Shown piece after piece: positions 1 to 9,898 of a stretch of 64,000 bases of DNA. Position 1 is the stretch's first letter, and each line of letters opens with the position of its first letter. The DNA comes from Phragmites australis (lineage: Eukaryota > Streptophyta > Magnoliopsida > Poales > Poaceae): NCBI RefSeq assembly GCF_958298935.1, contig NC_084922.1, positions 8,186,501 through 8,250,500 of the forward strand, written 5' to 3'. Made by a program: the position numbers and the translations under genes. The notes under the pieces are model-generated. The model worked only from the letters and a program-made list of their open reading frames with translations, did no database searches and had not been told where the DNA came from.

Positions 1-1156
1 CAAGATCGGCACTGAGGACATCAAGGTCACTGATCACCCGGGAGTAGTTTCCATGGTCTTGGTGGTGACTCCATCGCAGCCTGGCATGAAGCCACCTATA
101 ACCCATCGTTGGCCTCATGTCGTCGGCGACGCCATCAGAGATGGGAACTGGATAGTAGGTCTTGCTCACCCACGGTCGACACACCGGGAGATAATCCCAG
201 CTCCAGAGTTGTAGAAGGTGTAGGCAACCAGAAATAGATCCCATGTTTGTTGACCGTTGGGTTGCGGCACACAATCCTTTGTATGTAGCAGCCAACATAG
301 CAGATCCCCAACTGTAATGTGTCGGCTCGTACGGACGTGATGTGAGCTCACGCGCTAACCATAAAATATGCGGAAGTACATAATCACCTGCCGTGTTGCA
401 AAACATTATGCCTCCAAGCAAGATATACAAGTACACCTCATAATGCTGCATAACTGTTGCCTCGTCCGCATCCAGTGGGCAAGGGCTGAACTGTGGTAGG
501 CCATGAATCCATGTCATGGAGAGCCCTACATCCTTCATGTCATAATGCATGTTAAACCTACAAGATACAGAGAATCAATGAACCATGAACAACACTCCAA
601 CGTATAAAATGCTTTATGTAACAAATAATTACCTGCCGTGAATATAACTCTTCCACTGCTCCTTTCTTGGTCGTGGAAGTACTAACGGGGTGCCCCTTAT
701 CGGGAGCCCGGTCAGCATGGCAACGTCCCGTAAAGTAACGGTCATCTCTCCGCAAGGAAAGTGGAATGTGTGCGTCTTAGGACGCCAGCGGTCGACCAGG
801 CCTGTGAGCAGTGAGACCTCGATCGGCGACAGTGGAGTCCTGCCACCACCCTCCATGGGAGCTCCTGCCATCATAAGTGCAAACGGTAGGAGTCCGGCCT
901 GTGCGAGGGGCTCGTGGAATCGAGGGTCTAACTTCTTAAGCTTGCGCACACTCCTGGAACGCAATGGGAGCAACTGCAAATGTATGCAATACATTTTTAG
1001 AGTAAGTACCAAGGTATTAGAGCAAATGAAATTCACGTAATATCGATGTACCTGTTGCCCTGCGAAAATCATCCTTCCCCTGTGGTTCTCGTCATACCGT
1101 AGTTGAAGAAGCTCGGGAAGATGAATGTGAGCCATGCCAATGATTTCAAGCCTCAT
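1..1156 (-). CDS. Plant mobile domain (PMD) protein, partial at C-terminus
   Basis: Three exons are inferred: 1156-1052, 973-633 and 557 to beyond 1, with introns of 78 and 75 bp flanked by GT and AG. The join keeps one open frame. The N-terminal part carries PMD-family signatures: a Leu-rich segment ending LDPRFHEPLAQAGLLPFA, then LLTGLVDRWRPKTHTFHF, then GEMTVTLRDVAMLTGLPI. Exon 3 continues with a YLYILLGG-type segment, SWGSAMLA and GCLHLLQLWSWDYLP, all typical of the family. PMD proteins (MAIN/MAIL1 relatives) include host genes and many transposon-borne copies; the biochemical role of transposon copies is not settled. It starts 172 bp downstream of the transposase stop on the same strand, so it is most simply cargo of the same element. 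No internal stop is seen, so it may still be expressed. Confidence 0.8.
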
Positions 1157-1327
1157 GGTTCAATTATGAAATAAAGTAAGATAATAGCTATTACAAAATG
1201 GGTACAACACCTAATACGTTCATAACAAATTACAATACAATCCATGTTTCCAACATACTTCATATAACAAACTCACTAGCACCAAAGCTAATACAATCCA
1301 ATTTGATCATAGCCTAATAGTTTACCG

Positions 1328-3918
1328 TCAGGTCGGACAAGTCCTCCTGTCATGGCCGGATTGCTTGCATATTTTGCACCTACGTAGTCCATCAACAACA
1401 TCTGCTGCATCCATGTCACCTTGAAGCCTCGTGGCTCTAGGCCTTCCAGGATCCGTGCGTCTGGCCCTGGGATAAGGTACCCACTTAGGCCCCTCGATTG
1501 CTTTGTAGCTGGATCCGATGTTAAATGAACGCATCTTTGGAAGCCATGTGCTTCTCAATGCATCGATAGTGAAATAGGGTGATACGTATTGTGATCCGTC
1601 GTTCCCGCCCATGTCCCTGCAAGCGGCCAAGATATGGGAGCACGGGATATGATGTAGCTTTGGCTTATTGCATGTGCACTTCACCTCGTGAGGACCAATT
1701 TGACATTGTTGCACGGTGTCACCCGCACTGTATCCAGAAGTGTACCGACGACGACACATGACCTCAAATTCATTATTGGTCCGGTCGTAGATCCTAGTCC
1801 GATGAAAGTGTGCCTTACTCCTCCTTCTGGATAGGATTTCCTCCACCTTAGGTGCGAACCGCGTGCTGCACTCCATTGCAGCTATACCACGGTCTCGAAA
1901 GTAGTCAGCCGTCCTATAGAATGTGAGCTCAATTATGGCACACAATGGGAGGCCGCGTACACCCTTTAGGACATTGTTGAATGCCTCAGCTATGTTCGTT
2001 GTCATAATCGTATACCTATTATAAGATACAACAATTTTAGATACAATTTTTTGCGTAACCAAAAGGAAATTACGATCTTTAAAATGCTATGTTCTCACCT
2101 GGAACCGTGAGTATCATGGAATAGGGCCCAACGCTCCGCCGACTTTCCCGCTATCCACTGGCTAAACGTACCACGCGAACGACTAATGATGGTTTGGCCC
2201 CCCACCATTTGCGTCCGTAGATGGTCCTCCTGTGCTTCTTGCTGTGCCATCATCTTACGAGTGGTCTCATTTAACTCTCGCCATATCTCGTTGAACTTCG
2301 CCTGCTGGTTCTGAAGACATAACCATTTGAACCTCTTCACAAGACCCTTGTTGTGATACCTTGAGTAAAGGTTCGCACCTAAGTGTCGCATGCACCACCT
2401 TCTCTCCACATCAGGCCACGCAATGGAGGGGTTTGTGCTGGCATGCAGCACATCCAATGCATGCAAGAGGCCCTTATTGCAGTCTGATATGATGCAGACT
2501 CGTTCCCTATTACCGACCACACGTGTCCTCACCAAGGTAAGGAACCACAACCAACTATCATTGTTCTCACTCTCAACCAATGCATAAGCAAGAGGAATTA
2601 TCTGATTGTTTGCATCCGCCGCCATCGCTGTCATTAGGTTACCATGGTACTTGCCACTAAGAAATGTGGCATCCACACATACCACCGGTTTGCAATGCCT
2701 GAAAGCTTCGATGCATTGGCCAAAGGACCAGAAAAACCTAATGAGGTATCGATCAGTGTTGCTGTATGACCCATCATCCAGCCTGATCGGCTCATCCGCC
2801 ATGGCCCACTGGGTCCCGGGGTTGGTCATAGCAATCTTCTGCATCAGCCTCGGTGCGTAGTGGTACGAATCTTCGAAACTTCCAAACAACATCTTCAATG
2901 CCTTCTGCTTTGCTCGCCACGCGGTGTGGTAATTGATCAGCATACCCGTCTTAGTCTGCACCTCCTCCATAATGGATTTTGGCGACAAACATATGTTTGT
3001 GCCAACAAGGGTGATGAGTAGTTGGGCTATGAACCTCACATCAACCGCGTGGCTCACATTCCTAATAGCCTCTTTGCTGCATGTATGTGGGGTGTGTCTA
3101 CTCAGCACAAAATAGTTCTCGTGCTTTGGCTTATGGGCTCGTACGAAGTAAGGACAAGTCGGATGCTTCGTACACCTAACCTCATACTCTGTATGGTTAG
3201 ATCGGGCACACTTGTGGTCCCTTCTTGTGATTACAGCATAGTTGCTGATAAAGTGGATGACCTCTTCCCTGTTCCGAAACCGTTGCCCCACCTGGATGTC
3301 GCTATTCTGATATCCCCAATTAGATAGGGTGTTATACTCACTGATGGTACAATTTAGCAGCCCAGCACCATGAAAGTACTGGATCGCCGGTACCGGGTCA
3401 TCATTGTCAGCACCTTCTTCGTCGCCACTACCACCGGCTTCATCCTCCATGCATTGTGCATCTACCTCACCATGGTCCACTTCGGGTCCATCCGTACCCG
3501 AAGTGCCCTCCCCGACATTCCCTCCCGCCTCATCATGCATCACATTATGGTCTAATCCTTCCACAGTAGCCACCTCTTCACCATGCACCGGTCGTGATAC
3601 TATAGTTACGTACACTCCCATTTCAAAGTTCTCCTCTAATACCTTACGTGAGTACAAGGCCCAAGCGTTGTTCGTTCTCAAATCGAACAACGTATGGACA
3701 ATGAGCGAGCTGTTTGGTACAGGCCGTGGCCTAACACCCTCTAGGATAACATTGTAGGACTGCTGGTTTAGACACAAAAGGCTCATAACATGTGTTTGTA
3801 AGCCTTTTAGATCAATTGGTAGCTCAACCGTACTCTCTACGTGCTGACAGTTCTGAATGGACACGAGTCTCCCATGCAAAACAGCGGGACGTTCTCCATA
3901 ATAAATATGGATAGTCAT
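1328..3918 (-). CDS. MuDR/MULE-type transposase, two exons
   Basis: Exon 1 is 3918-2099 and exon 2 is 2015-1328; the 83-bp intron (2098-2016) has GTGAGA and ATAG ends. The join keeps frame and gives 835 aa. The start is the first ATG (MTIHIYYG); the open frame reaches further only through a TTG. Domain order: an N-terminal ubiquitin-like segment, an acidic linker (~residues 140-180), a MuDR DNA-binding region (GQRFRNREEVIHFISNYA with spaced Cys and His), the MULE catalytic domain with VCVDATF (Asp416) and IISDCNKG (Asp479), a WCMRHLGANL motif, a SWIM zinc finger (CTC followed by PCSHILAAC), and a C-terminal CCHC knuckle (CKICKQSGHDRRTC). It cuts and pastes the element by DDE chemistry. No frameshift or stop is seen, so the copy may be recent or active. 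Confidence 0.9.
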
Positions 3919-3965
3919 AGCGTCTCTGCTAAACAAACATAAATGACCAAATAACTAATTAGATG

Positions 3966-4660
3966 TATGTTACATACGTACTCTATTTTAGCTAATGCAT
4001 TAGCACGGAATAAATACTATACTTGCTGTAATTCCTTTTTTTATTCTAAGTATTACAGTTAATGTTACACTATAGTTGCTTCTGTTGTGAGATAATAGAA
4101 TATACAAATAGTATACCTACTCTATTTTACCAACTTAATATCATTTATCTAAATGATTTGAACGATCTACTTGCTCTAATTACATTTTGTAATCTAAATA
4201 TTACGATTAATATTACACTATAGTTGCTTTTGTTGTGCGATCATAAAATATGCAAATATTGTACCTACTCTGTTTTTCCAACTTAATATTACTTATCCAA
4301 TGTATTCGAGCAGAATAAATACTATATTTGCTCTAATTACATTTTTTATTCTAAGTATTACAGTTAATGTTACACTATAGTTGCTTTTGTTGCGAGATAA
4401 TAGAATACAAATAGTATACCTACTCTACTTTACCAACTTAATATCGTTTATCCAATTTATTCGAACTGTCCACTTGCTCTAATTACATTTTCTAATCTAA
4501 ATATTACGATTACTATTACACTATAGTACCATCTATTATTACAAGATCATAGAATATGCAAATCTTACACCTACTCTATTTTAGCAACTTAATATCTACA
4601 TGCTATAACTATATTTTCTAATCTAAATATAAGTACATACATAATCTATGATTCAAATAA
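3966..4660. repeat. AT-rich tandem repeat, ~150-bp unit with ~300-bp dimer period
   Basis: A landmark of the type TACCTACTCTATTTTACCAA recurs at about 3974, 4114, 4262, 4417 and 4566, so units are about 140-155 bp. Units 1 and 3 share a version with AATAAATACTATA and ATTCTAAGTATTACAGTTAA. Units 2 and 4 share another with CACTTGCTCTAATTAC and AATCTAAATATTACGATTA. This is an alternating, dimeric higher-order pattern. The array lies directly upstream of the transposase start, inside the proposed MULE. Confidence 0.85.
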
Positions 4661-4739
4661 ATATAAGTACCTACTACTAAGGAAGGCTGTCCTGCTGCAC
4701 CGCAGCTCTTCGGGCTCGACTGCTCACACTAATTTGTTG

Positions 4740-4865
4740 CTCTGCTCTTCTCTCCTCTCTGCTCTGCTCTCCCTGCTCTCCTCCTTGCTCTCCTCCTTGC
4801 TCTTCTCTGCTCGCTGATGCCTCCTTGCTCTTCTCTGCTCGCTGATGCCTCCTTGCTCTCCCCAT
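4740..4865. repeat. CT-rich minisatellite
   Basis: This is a pyrimidine-rich stretch built from CTCTGCT and CTCCTTGCT units. It includes a 28-bp unit repeated exactly in tandem (4795-4822 and 4823-4850). On the minus strand, in transposase orientation, it is a GA-rich tract that could act as promoter or leader sequence. It has no coding meaning that I can see. Confidence 0.8.
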
Positions 4866-5023
4866 TTAAAACCTCACCGAGCAGACAACAACACATGGGT
4901 GAGCACATGCGCCATGCAGTTGGCTGCAGCCGGCCAAAAATCGTGGGCACAAAAGGACAAAAGCAAAAGGAAAAGAAAAGAGAAAAGTAAAAAGAACGAC
5001 GTGACTTGACGTGACAAAAGTGT

Positions 5024-5150
5024 ATTTCGGCACACGGTGTGTCGAATATCAACTGTATTCGGCACACCGTGTGCCGAATACGCTTTTTGGTTGTATTCGG
5101 CACACGGTGTGCCGAATACAGTCATTTTTGGTACACCGTGTGCCGAATAT
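5024..5150. repeat. Array of four near-identical palindromes
   Basis: Four copies of an odd-length palindrome, with arms TATTCGGCACAC and GTGTGCCGAATA around one central C or G, are centred at 5036, 5068, 5106 and 5137. Spacing is 32, 38 and 31 bp. Copies 2 and 3 are perfect over 25 bp; copies 1 and 4 have a few mismatches. They lie about 85-210 bp inside the proposed MULE terminus, where terminal or subterminal transposase sites would be expected. Confidence 0.9.
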
Positions 5151-5235
5151 ATGTGCTAAAATTGTAAATACGAAAAATAGTTATCCATTTAAGCAAATAT
5201 GGTCACGTATGTTGTACAAAATCGAATTTTTGCCC

Positions 5236-5559
5236 TAAATGCGTATAGAGTTGTAGCTAGCGATAGGTAAACGCGCGCAACCGAGCGAGCAACCCCCTCG
5301 TTTTCCATTGCGCTGCGGGCTGCTTTAACAAACGCGAGGCAAAACGGCGGCACGCGTGTCCTCCACCCCACCCAACCCATCTCAAAACCCTAGCACTCAC
5401 GCCTGTGCCGCTACCCGAATCCCAGTCCGATCCCCGGCGGCGAGGAGTCCCCGCCTCGATTTGCCGCGGCAGATCGGCGGGCGGGCCGGGACCCGCTAGA
5501 TTCAGATTCGGAATCGGTTGGGGTTCCTCGTCGGGTTCGCGTCGCGGGCGCCTGAGAGT
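5236..5559 (+). promoter_or_regulatory. Promoter and 5' leader of the following gene
   Basis: This is the GC-rich stretch before the ATG at 5560. It contains AAACCCTAG at 5385-5393, which resembles the telo-box common in promoters of plant translation and ribosome-biogenesis genes. No convincing TATA box is seen. If the MULE ends at 5235, only about 325 bp separate the transposon from the start codon. Confidence 0.45.
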
Positions 5560-8500
5560 ATGGTGGGCGGGGGGAGGCGGGGCGGAGCAGCGGAGGAGGT
5601 GAAGCTCAACACCGGCAACGTGTTCGCGGCGCTCGAGTCTCTCAAGAAGAAGAAGAAGGGTGACAAGGGCAAGGCGGGCGGGTCCTCGCCATCCTCCAGG
5701 AACAAGCACGGCGAGGGGGCCGCGCAGCAGCAGGCGCCGCAGCAGAAGGAGGTCTTCTGGGCGCCTGCGCCGCTCACCACCAAATCCTGGGCCGACGTCG
5801 AGGACGACGACGACGACGACTACTTCGCCACCACCGCGCCGCCGCGCCCCGTCTGGGGTGCCGCCGGCCACGGCAATGACGCGGGGAAGGACGTCGAGGA
5901 CGCTGTGCGCGCTGCCCTCCAGGAGGTCTATTCCCCCTCTATATATATATGCCTCGTGATTTCGCTTGTGGAAGAAAATGCGCTTTTTTGTTTTTTCTGT
6001 TTTTTAAGTTTCACCTATGTGCGGACGTGCGCGTCGCGCCGTGGTAGAGCTCCATGGAGGAGCTAGTCAGAGCCCCCGTGCCGCACAAGCCCTGTCAAAT
6101 AGCCTCTGTTAAGGCTCCGGGAAGGGGGGCCGATTCTAGAAAAAAGTTTCACCTATGAATACTGATCAGTTAGCTTGTCGATTGTTTGCATGGAATAGTT
6201 GGAGTGAGGCATGGGACCTCTTGTAGGCTTAGGTGTAAGATGCTGGTTGATTCATGTCGGTAATGGAAGATGCCGGTTGATTAATGTTGGTAACGGATGC
6301 AATGCACGCTCAATATAGCAATTCGGTTTTTAGTGTAGGTATGGAAACGGTAAATTGCCATGGGAATGACTTGATGCATGCTTACGTTTTGATGTACAGC
6401 ATATTATTTTTCCTAAAGGCCATATATGTAGTGTGTTCCCCTTGTTATCTGCAACATATGCTTAACTTAGAAGTTGGCATGACATAACTGTACACACGGG
6501 ATTGGCAAATTGGTGTAATTATTGCCCAGATCGCTATTTACTTATTTTTGGCAACTAATGGAATAAATTCAGCAATGAGCAAGAGAATGCTGTGTACCCT
6601 GGTAAAGGGTATAATATAGCAGACCAGCAGTAAATACCTAAAGGTGCACCCGGGCACATAATGCCTGCGATTTTTCGCTTCTTACGACTTCACTTCTTGT
6701 TAACTGGAGTCTAGAGAAGCGTATAGTTCATCTTCGAGCATCGGTGAATCTCGTTACAAGATCTGCTTTTATTGGCTGCGCTGGACTGTGGGAGAGAAAC
6801 CACCCATCAAAAGCAATGAGGAAAAAAAGCACCCTAGACAGGGAGTTATTGCAAGTTCCTTTTTAGCTTGACTTGGCAAGTGATATGGAATGAATATAGG
6901 CAAGTGGTTGGATATAAATGACAAGTGCTTCCTTTTTGTCTCAGTAGACCCTGGTAATTGTTCTATTCGATCTCTACCAGAAATCTTCTTGTTTGCACTT
7001 GAACTTTGTCGAGTGGAAGCATGATTTACTGATGTAGAATGCTACAATAGGTCAAGGGAAATTGAGAATATAACAATGTTCATAGTTGTCATGGCGTATG
7101 GCGGCGTGGTGGTGATCTGCCCCTCGCCATGACGACAGAGTGTATGGCATCCGCCGTATCGGCATGGCTGCCATGGCGCCGATAAGGCGTCGTGTGGTGG
7201 CCTTTTCCTTGCGGCGGGCGCCATACCTGTCAATCAAGGGGATGAGAAGGGGGAGGAGAGGTCAGGTCACGAGTGGGTCACAGACCGAGGCGAGACCGTG
7301 AGAGCATACCGTTTTCGTGACCTAGCCCGATTTGGCGACTGGCAAATCACGGGTCGCCACCGCCGCTGTTGAGACCTCGCCGTCCGCCGCCTCTGCTCAG
7401 ATCTGTGAGCTGTGACGCCGCTAGATCCGTCTGCCTCCGTCACTCCATCCGTCCGCCCGAGACTGTTCCACCTGCCCGTGCCCGAGATCCCACCGCCGCC
7501 ATTGCCCTGTCCGCCCCTGCGCAGGCCAGCTCAGTAAGCGTATCTCTTTCCGCCGCCCTCTCTTCCTCTCTTCTCTCTTGTGTCGTGTGAACTGTGATCT
7601 GCTCTAGCTCTATTACTCTTGCTGCTCTACTGCTCTAATACATGTGTGGGATGACTGGGATCTAGCTGCTTCTCTAGTGCTGGGCTGCTGGCTTGCTGCT
7701 CTAGTACATGTGTGGGATGGCTTGCTCTAGTGCTGGCTTTAAATCTTGCTCCCTGGGAAGCTAATGTTCACAATGATACTGCCATTTGTCTTGATCTAGT
7801 TTATTCCATGGCTGAGAATGACAAACTCAATCCCAACGTTTGGTAAACTTCTTTGTTGCACAAGCTAATGTCATACTACTTTTCAGCTAGACTTTTAAGA
7901 GCTGTCTTAGAGCGCTACTGAACATGGTGCGGAGAACGTGGATGCTTCTAACGATCTCGATGAGTTTGCATTGGATGACTTTTGAGAGATGAGAGATTTG
8001 AAACTTTTGAGAGATGAGAGAACTTTATGTCTTTTGTACATTTACATTGCTATTTGTCTTTTGTGCTACATTTGCATTGCCTAATATCCTAGACTATAAC
8101 TGTTGAGCTACATTTACATTGTCATTTGCTAATATCCTGGACTATAATGCGTGTATTCGTCATGTGTGTATGGCGGCGCCATGCTACATGCCATGGCACT
8201 TTAAAGTTGTGAAAGTGGTGGGAAGCCGCACCTCTCCACGCCGCTGTAACAACCATGACAATGTTTGCTTATCTTTATTAGAAGCCTCACTGATAGTGTT
8301 CTTAGATGTATTTGCTTCTACTTGTTTCAGGAAATTGAGAGTGATGATGAGGACCTTGATGATGAGGTTGATGATGGTGCTGAGGATGAGCATGAGCATG
8401 AAGTGGAAGATGTCTCAGCAGAACCTGCAATGAAGACAGCTGCAGCTCCGACTGCGCCACCTAAAGATACAGAAAGGCAGCTATCTAAAAAGGAGTTGAA

Positions 8501-9114
8501 AAGGAAGGAACTGGCAGAACTTGATGCTGTACTGGCTGAGCTGGGACTTTCTGGGAATTCAAGCAATGCTGCACAGGATGGTAATGGAAAATGCTACAGT
8601 ACATACTGTTTTCCCCTTTTTATTGTGCTGGAATCATGCTTGGAGGCTCACTCTGGATTAAAGAGAATCTGAATGCCTGATCTCAACATCTCTCTATGTG
8701 GTTGGGTTGTTTGTATAGATTTTCTTTATGCTGTATGTTCTTGCAGCTGAGAAGAAAGGCGCAAATCAAACTGCTGATGGAGAGAAAAAGGAAGATGCTC
8801 CTGCCCCCTCAGAGAGCAAGACCTCCAAGAAGAAGAAAAACAAGAAAGACAAAAGTTCAAAGGAGGCAAAAGAAACACAGGAAGCAGCTGATGGGACAGA
8901 GGACACTGCCAGTGCAGAACCTGATGAAAATACTGCTTCGGTGGATGTGAAGGAGCGCCTAAAGAAGATGGCGTCAATGAAGAGGAAGAAATCAAGCAAA
9001 GAGTCGGATATGGCTGCAAAAATTGCTGCTGCTGAGGCCGCCGCAAGGAATGCGAGGCTTGCTGCAGCCAAGAAAAAAGAGAAGAGTCATTACAACCAGC
9101 AGCCCGTGCGGTAA
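5560..9114 (+). CDS. Conserved-looking charged nuclear/nucleolar-type protein, function unknown
   Basis: Three exons: 5560-5925, 8331-8580 and 8747-9114, all with GT-AG borders. The joined frame is open for 327 aa. Exon 1 encodes a Gly/Ala/Lys-rich N-terminus (VKLNTGNVFAALESLKKKKK) and an acidic run after KSWADVE. Exon 2 begins EIESDDEDLDD and holds an acidic region and the helical segment LSKKELKRKELAELDAVLAE. Exon 3 is Lys-rich (KKKKNKKDKSSKEAKE), then KERLKKMASMKRKKSS and an Ala-rich helix before the stop. The alternating acidic and basic low-complexity blocks suggest a nucleic-acid or chaperone-type nuclear protein, but I do not recognise the family. Intron 1 (2405 bp) is more than half insertions. 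Confidence 0.85.
6020..6143 (+). mobile_element. Small retroposon (SINE-like) with 14-bp target duplication
   Basis: AAGTTTCACCTATG occurs at 6006-6019 and again at 6144-6157, flanking a GC-rich 124-bp segment that ends in an A-run (TTCTAGAAAA). An exact 14-bp duplication plus an A tail is the mark of LINE-mediated retroposition. A and B boxes of a tRNA-type SINE are not clear, so it could also be a retroposed fragment of another RNA. Confidence 0.65.
7081..8257 (+). mobile_element. Non-autonomous hAT element in intron 1
   Basis: ACAATGTT at 7073-7080 and 8258-8265 is an exact 8-bp target duplication, the size typical of hAT. The element begins CATAGTTGTCATGGCG. The reverse complement of its end begins CATGGTTGTTACAGCG, giving a short imperfect TIR with hAT-like CA...TG ends. 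A short frame near 7917-7985 reads ASNDLDEFALDDF then stop, which resembles the acidic C-terminus of plant hAT transposases. A GC-rich stretch at 7330-7590 may be the remnant first exon. Most of the transposase is missing, so it is a deletion derivative. Confidence 0.75.
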
Positions 9115-9413
9115 ATGGGCAAAAAGTTTTGAATGCTCAGTTTGATATCCCCTTGTTCATTTTGGATTCCCAATAAAACTTTTTTTGAGTTGTCGTATTT
9201 ATGACCTTGAAGCGCCGTTCTGAGATTCATTTCAGAATTCATGATGGCCTTTCTGGTCGCTATACGGTCGTGTAATTGTGTTTTGAATTGTTCATCCAAT
9301 GGAACTTCATGGGACAACATGGCCATCGAGGGCTACTCGGATACTTCATGTGTCCCTCTTCCTGTGGTGGCTGGGATTTCTGCGTCAGAATTATCCTCAG
9401 CTTGCTTTACTTA

Positions 9414-9898
9414 GGGTCTGTTTGAGATCATAAAAATAGTTTATAGATTATGGATAATAAAAATAGTTTATAGATTATGGATAAGGGATGGTAACGTCTG
9501 GCATCGGATTCCAACAGAATCCATGTTGGGTAAGCAGTGTTACGGATGAGAGGTGGGTGGCAGTATTTTTCGGATGGATACCGAAGACTATCATTGTTTA
9601 TAGCGTATGTATGTAGGTTTGAGGTGAAAAGGAGAGTAACAGAAGGTAAGAAATAGGGTAGCTATTATAGATAAAAAAATAAAGGATACTAGTGTTAAGA
9701 GATAATGTAATAATATTATAGGAGACGGATTTTTATAGTATCTGTTGGAGATGATCTAAGAAGTTATATTGTATAATTTATATAAGCGGGTGAAAAATAT
9801 ATTGTTAGATTATTATAATATAGAAACTGGTTATTAAAATTATATTGAATAATCTGTCTACAAGCTAAAATAAAATAAGGTCATAAACAGAACTACAG
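9414..9898. mobile_element. Possible MITE downstream of the 327-aa protein gene
   Basis: The left end GGTCTGTTTGAGATCATAAA resembles, in reverse complement, the right end AAGGTCATAAACAGAACTAC, as a degenerate inverted repeat. The interior is AT-rich. It holds a direct duplication of about 27 bp near 9429-9482 built on TAGTTTATAGATTATGGATA. No clear target duplication was found. Confidence 0.35.

Larger units (their letters stand above)
1..5235 (-). mobile_element. Mutator-like element (MULE) with PMD cargo, left end outside window
   Basis: The block contains a MuDR-type transposase gene and a PMD gene, both on the minus strand. It is followed upstream by AT-rich tandem repeats and a palindrome array. 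The proposed 5' terminus is 5235: on the minus strand the sequence there begins GGGCAAAAATTCGATTTTGT, a G-rich start like many MULE termini. Sequence beyond 5235 changes to a gene-like GC-rich leader. The other terminus and any 9-bp target duplication lie outside the window, so the boundary is an inference. Protein content is direct evidence that this is a MULE. Confidence 0.75.

Noticed and set aside
2390..3757. Plus-strand frames inside the MULE transposase
   Set aside because: All are antisense shadows of the transposase frame.
5024..5150. CRISPR array
   Set aside because: Spaced palindromes look superficially CRISPR-like, but there are only four units, spacers are 6-13 bp, and the setting is a plant transposon without cas genes.
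7369..7590. 73-codon frame in intron 1
   Set aside because: Lies in the hAT element; Pro/Ala/Ser-rich and likely untranslated first-exon remnant.
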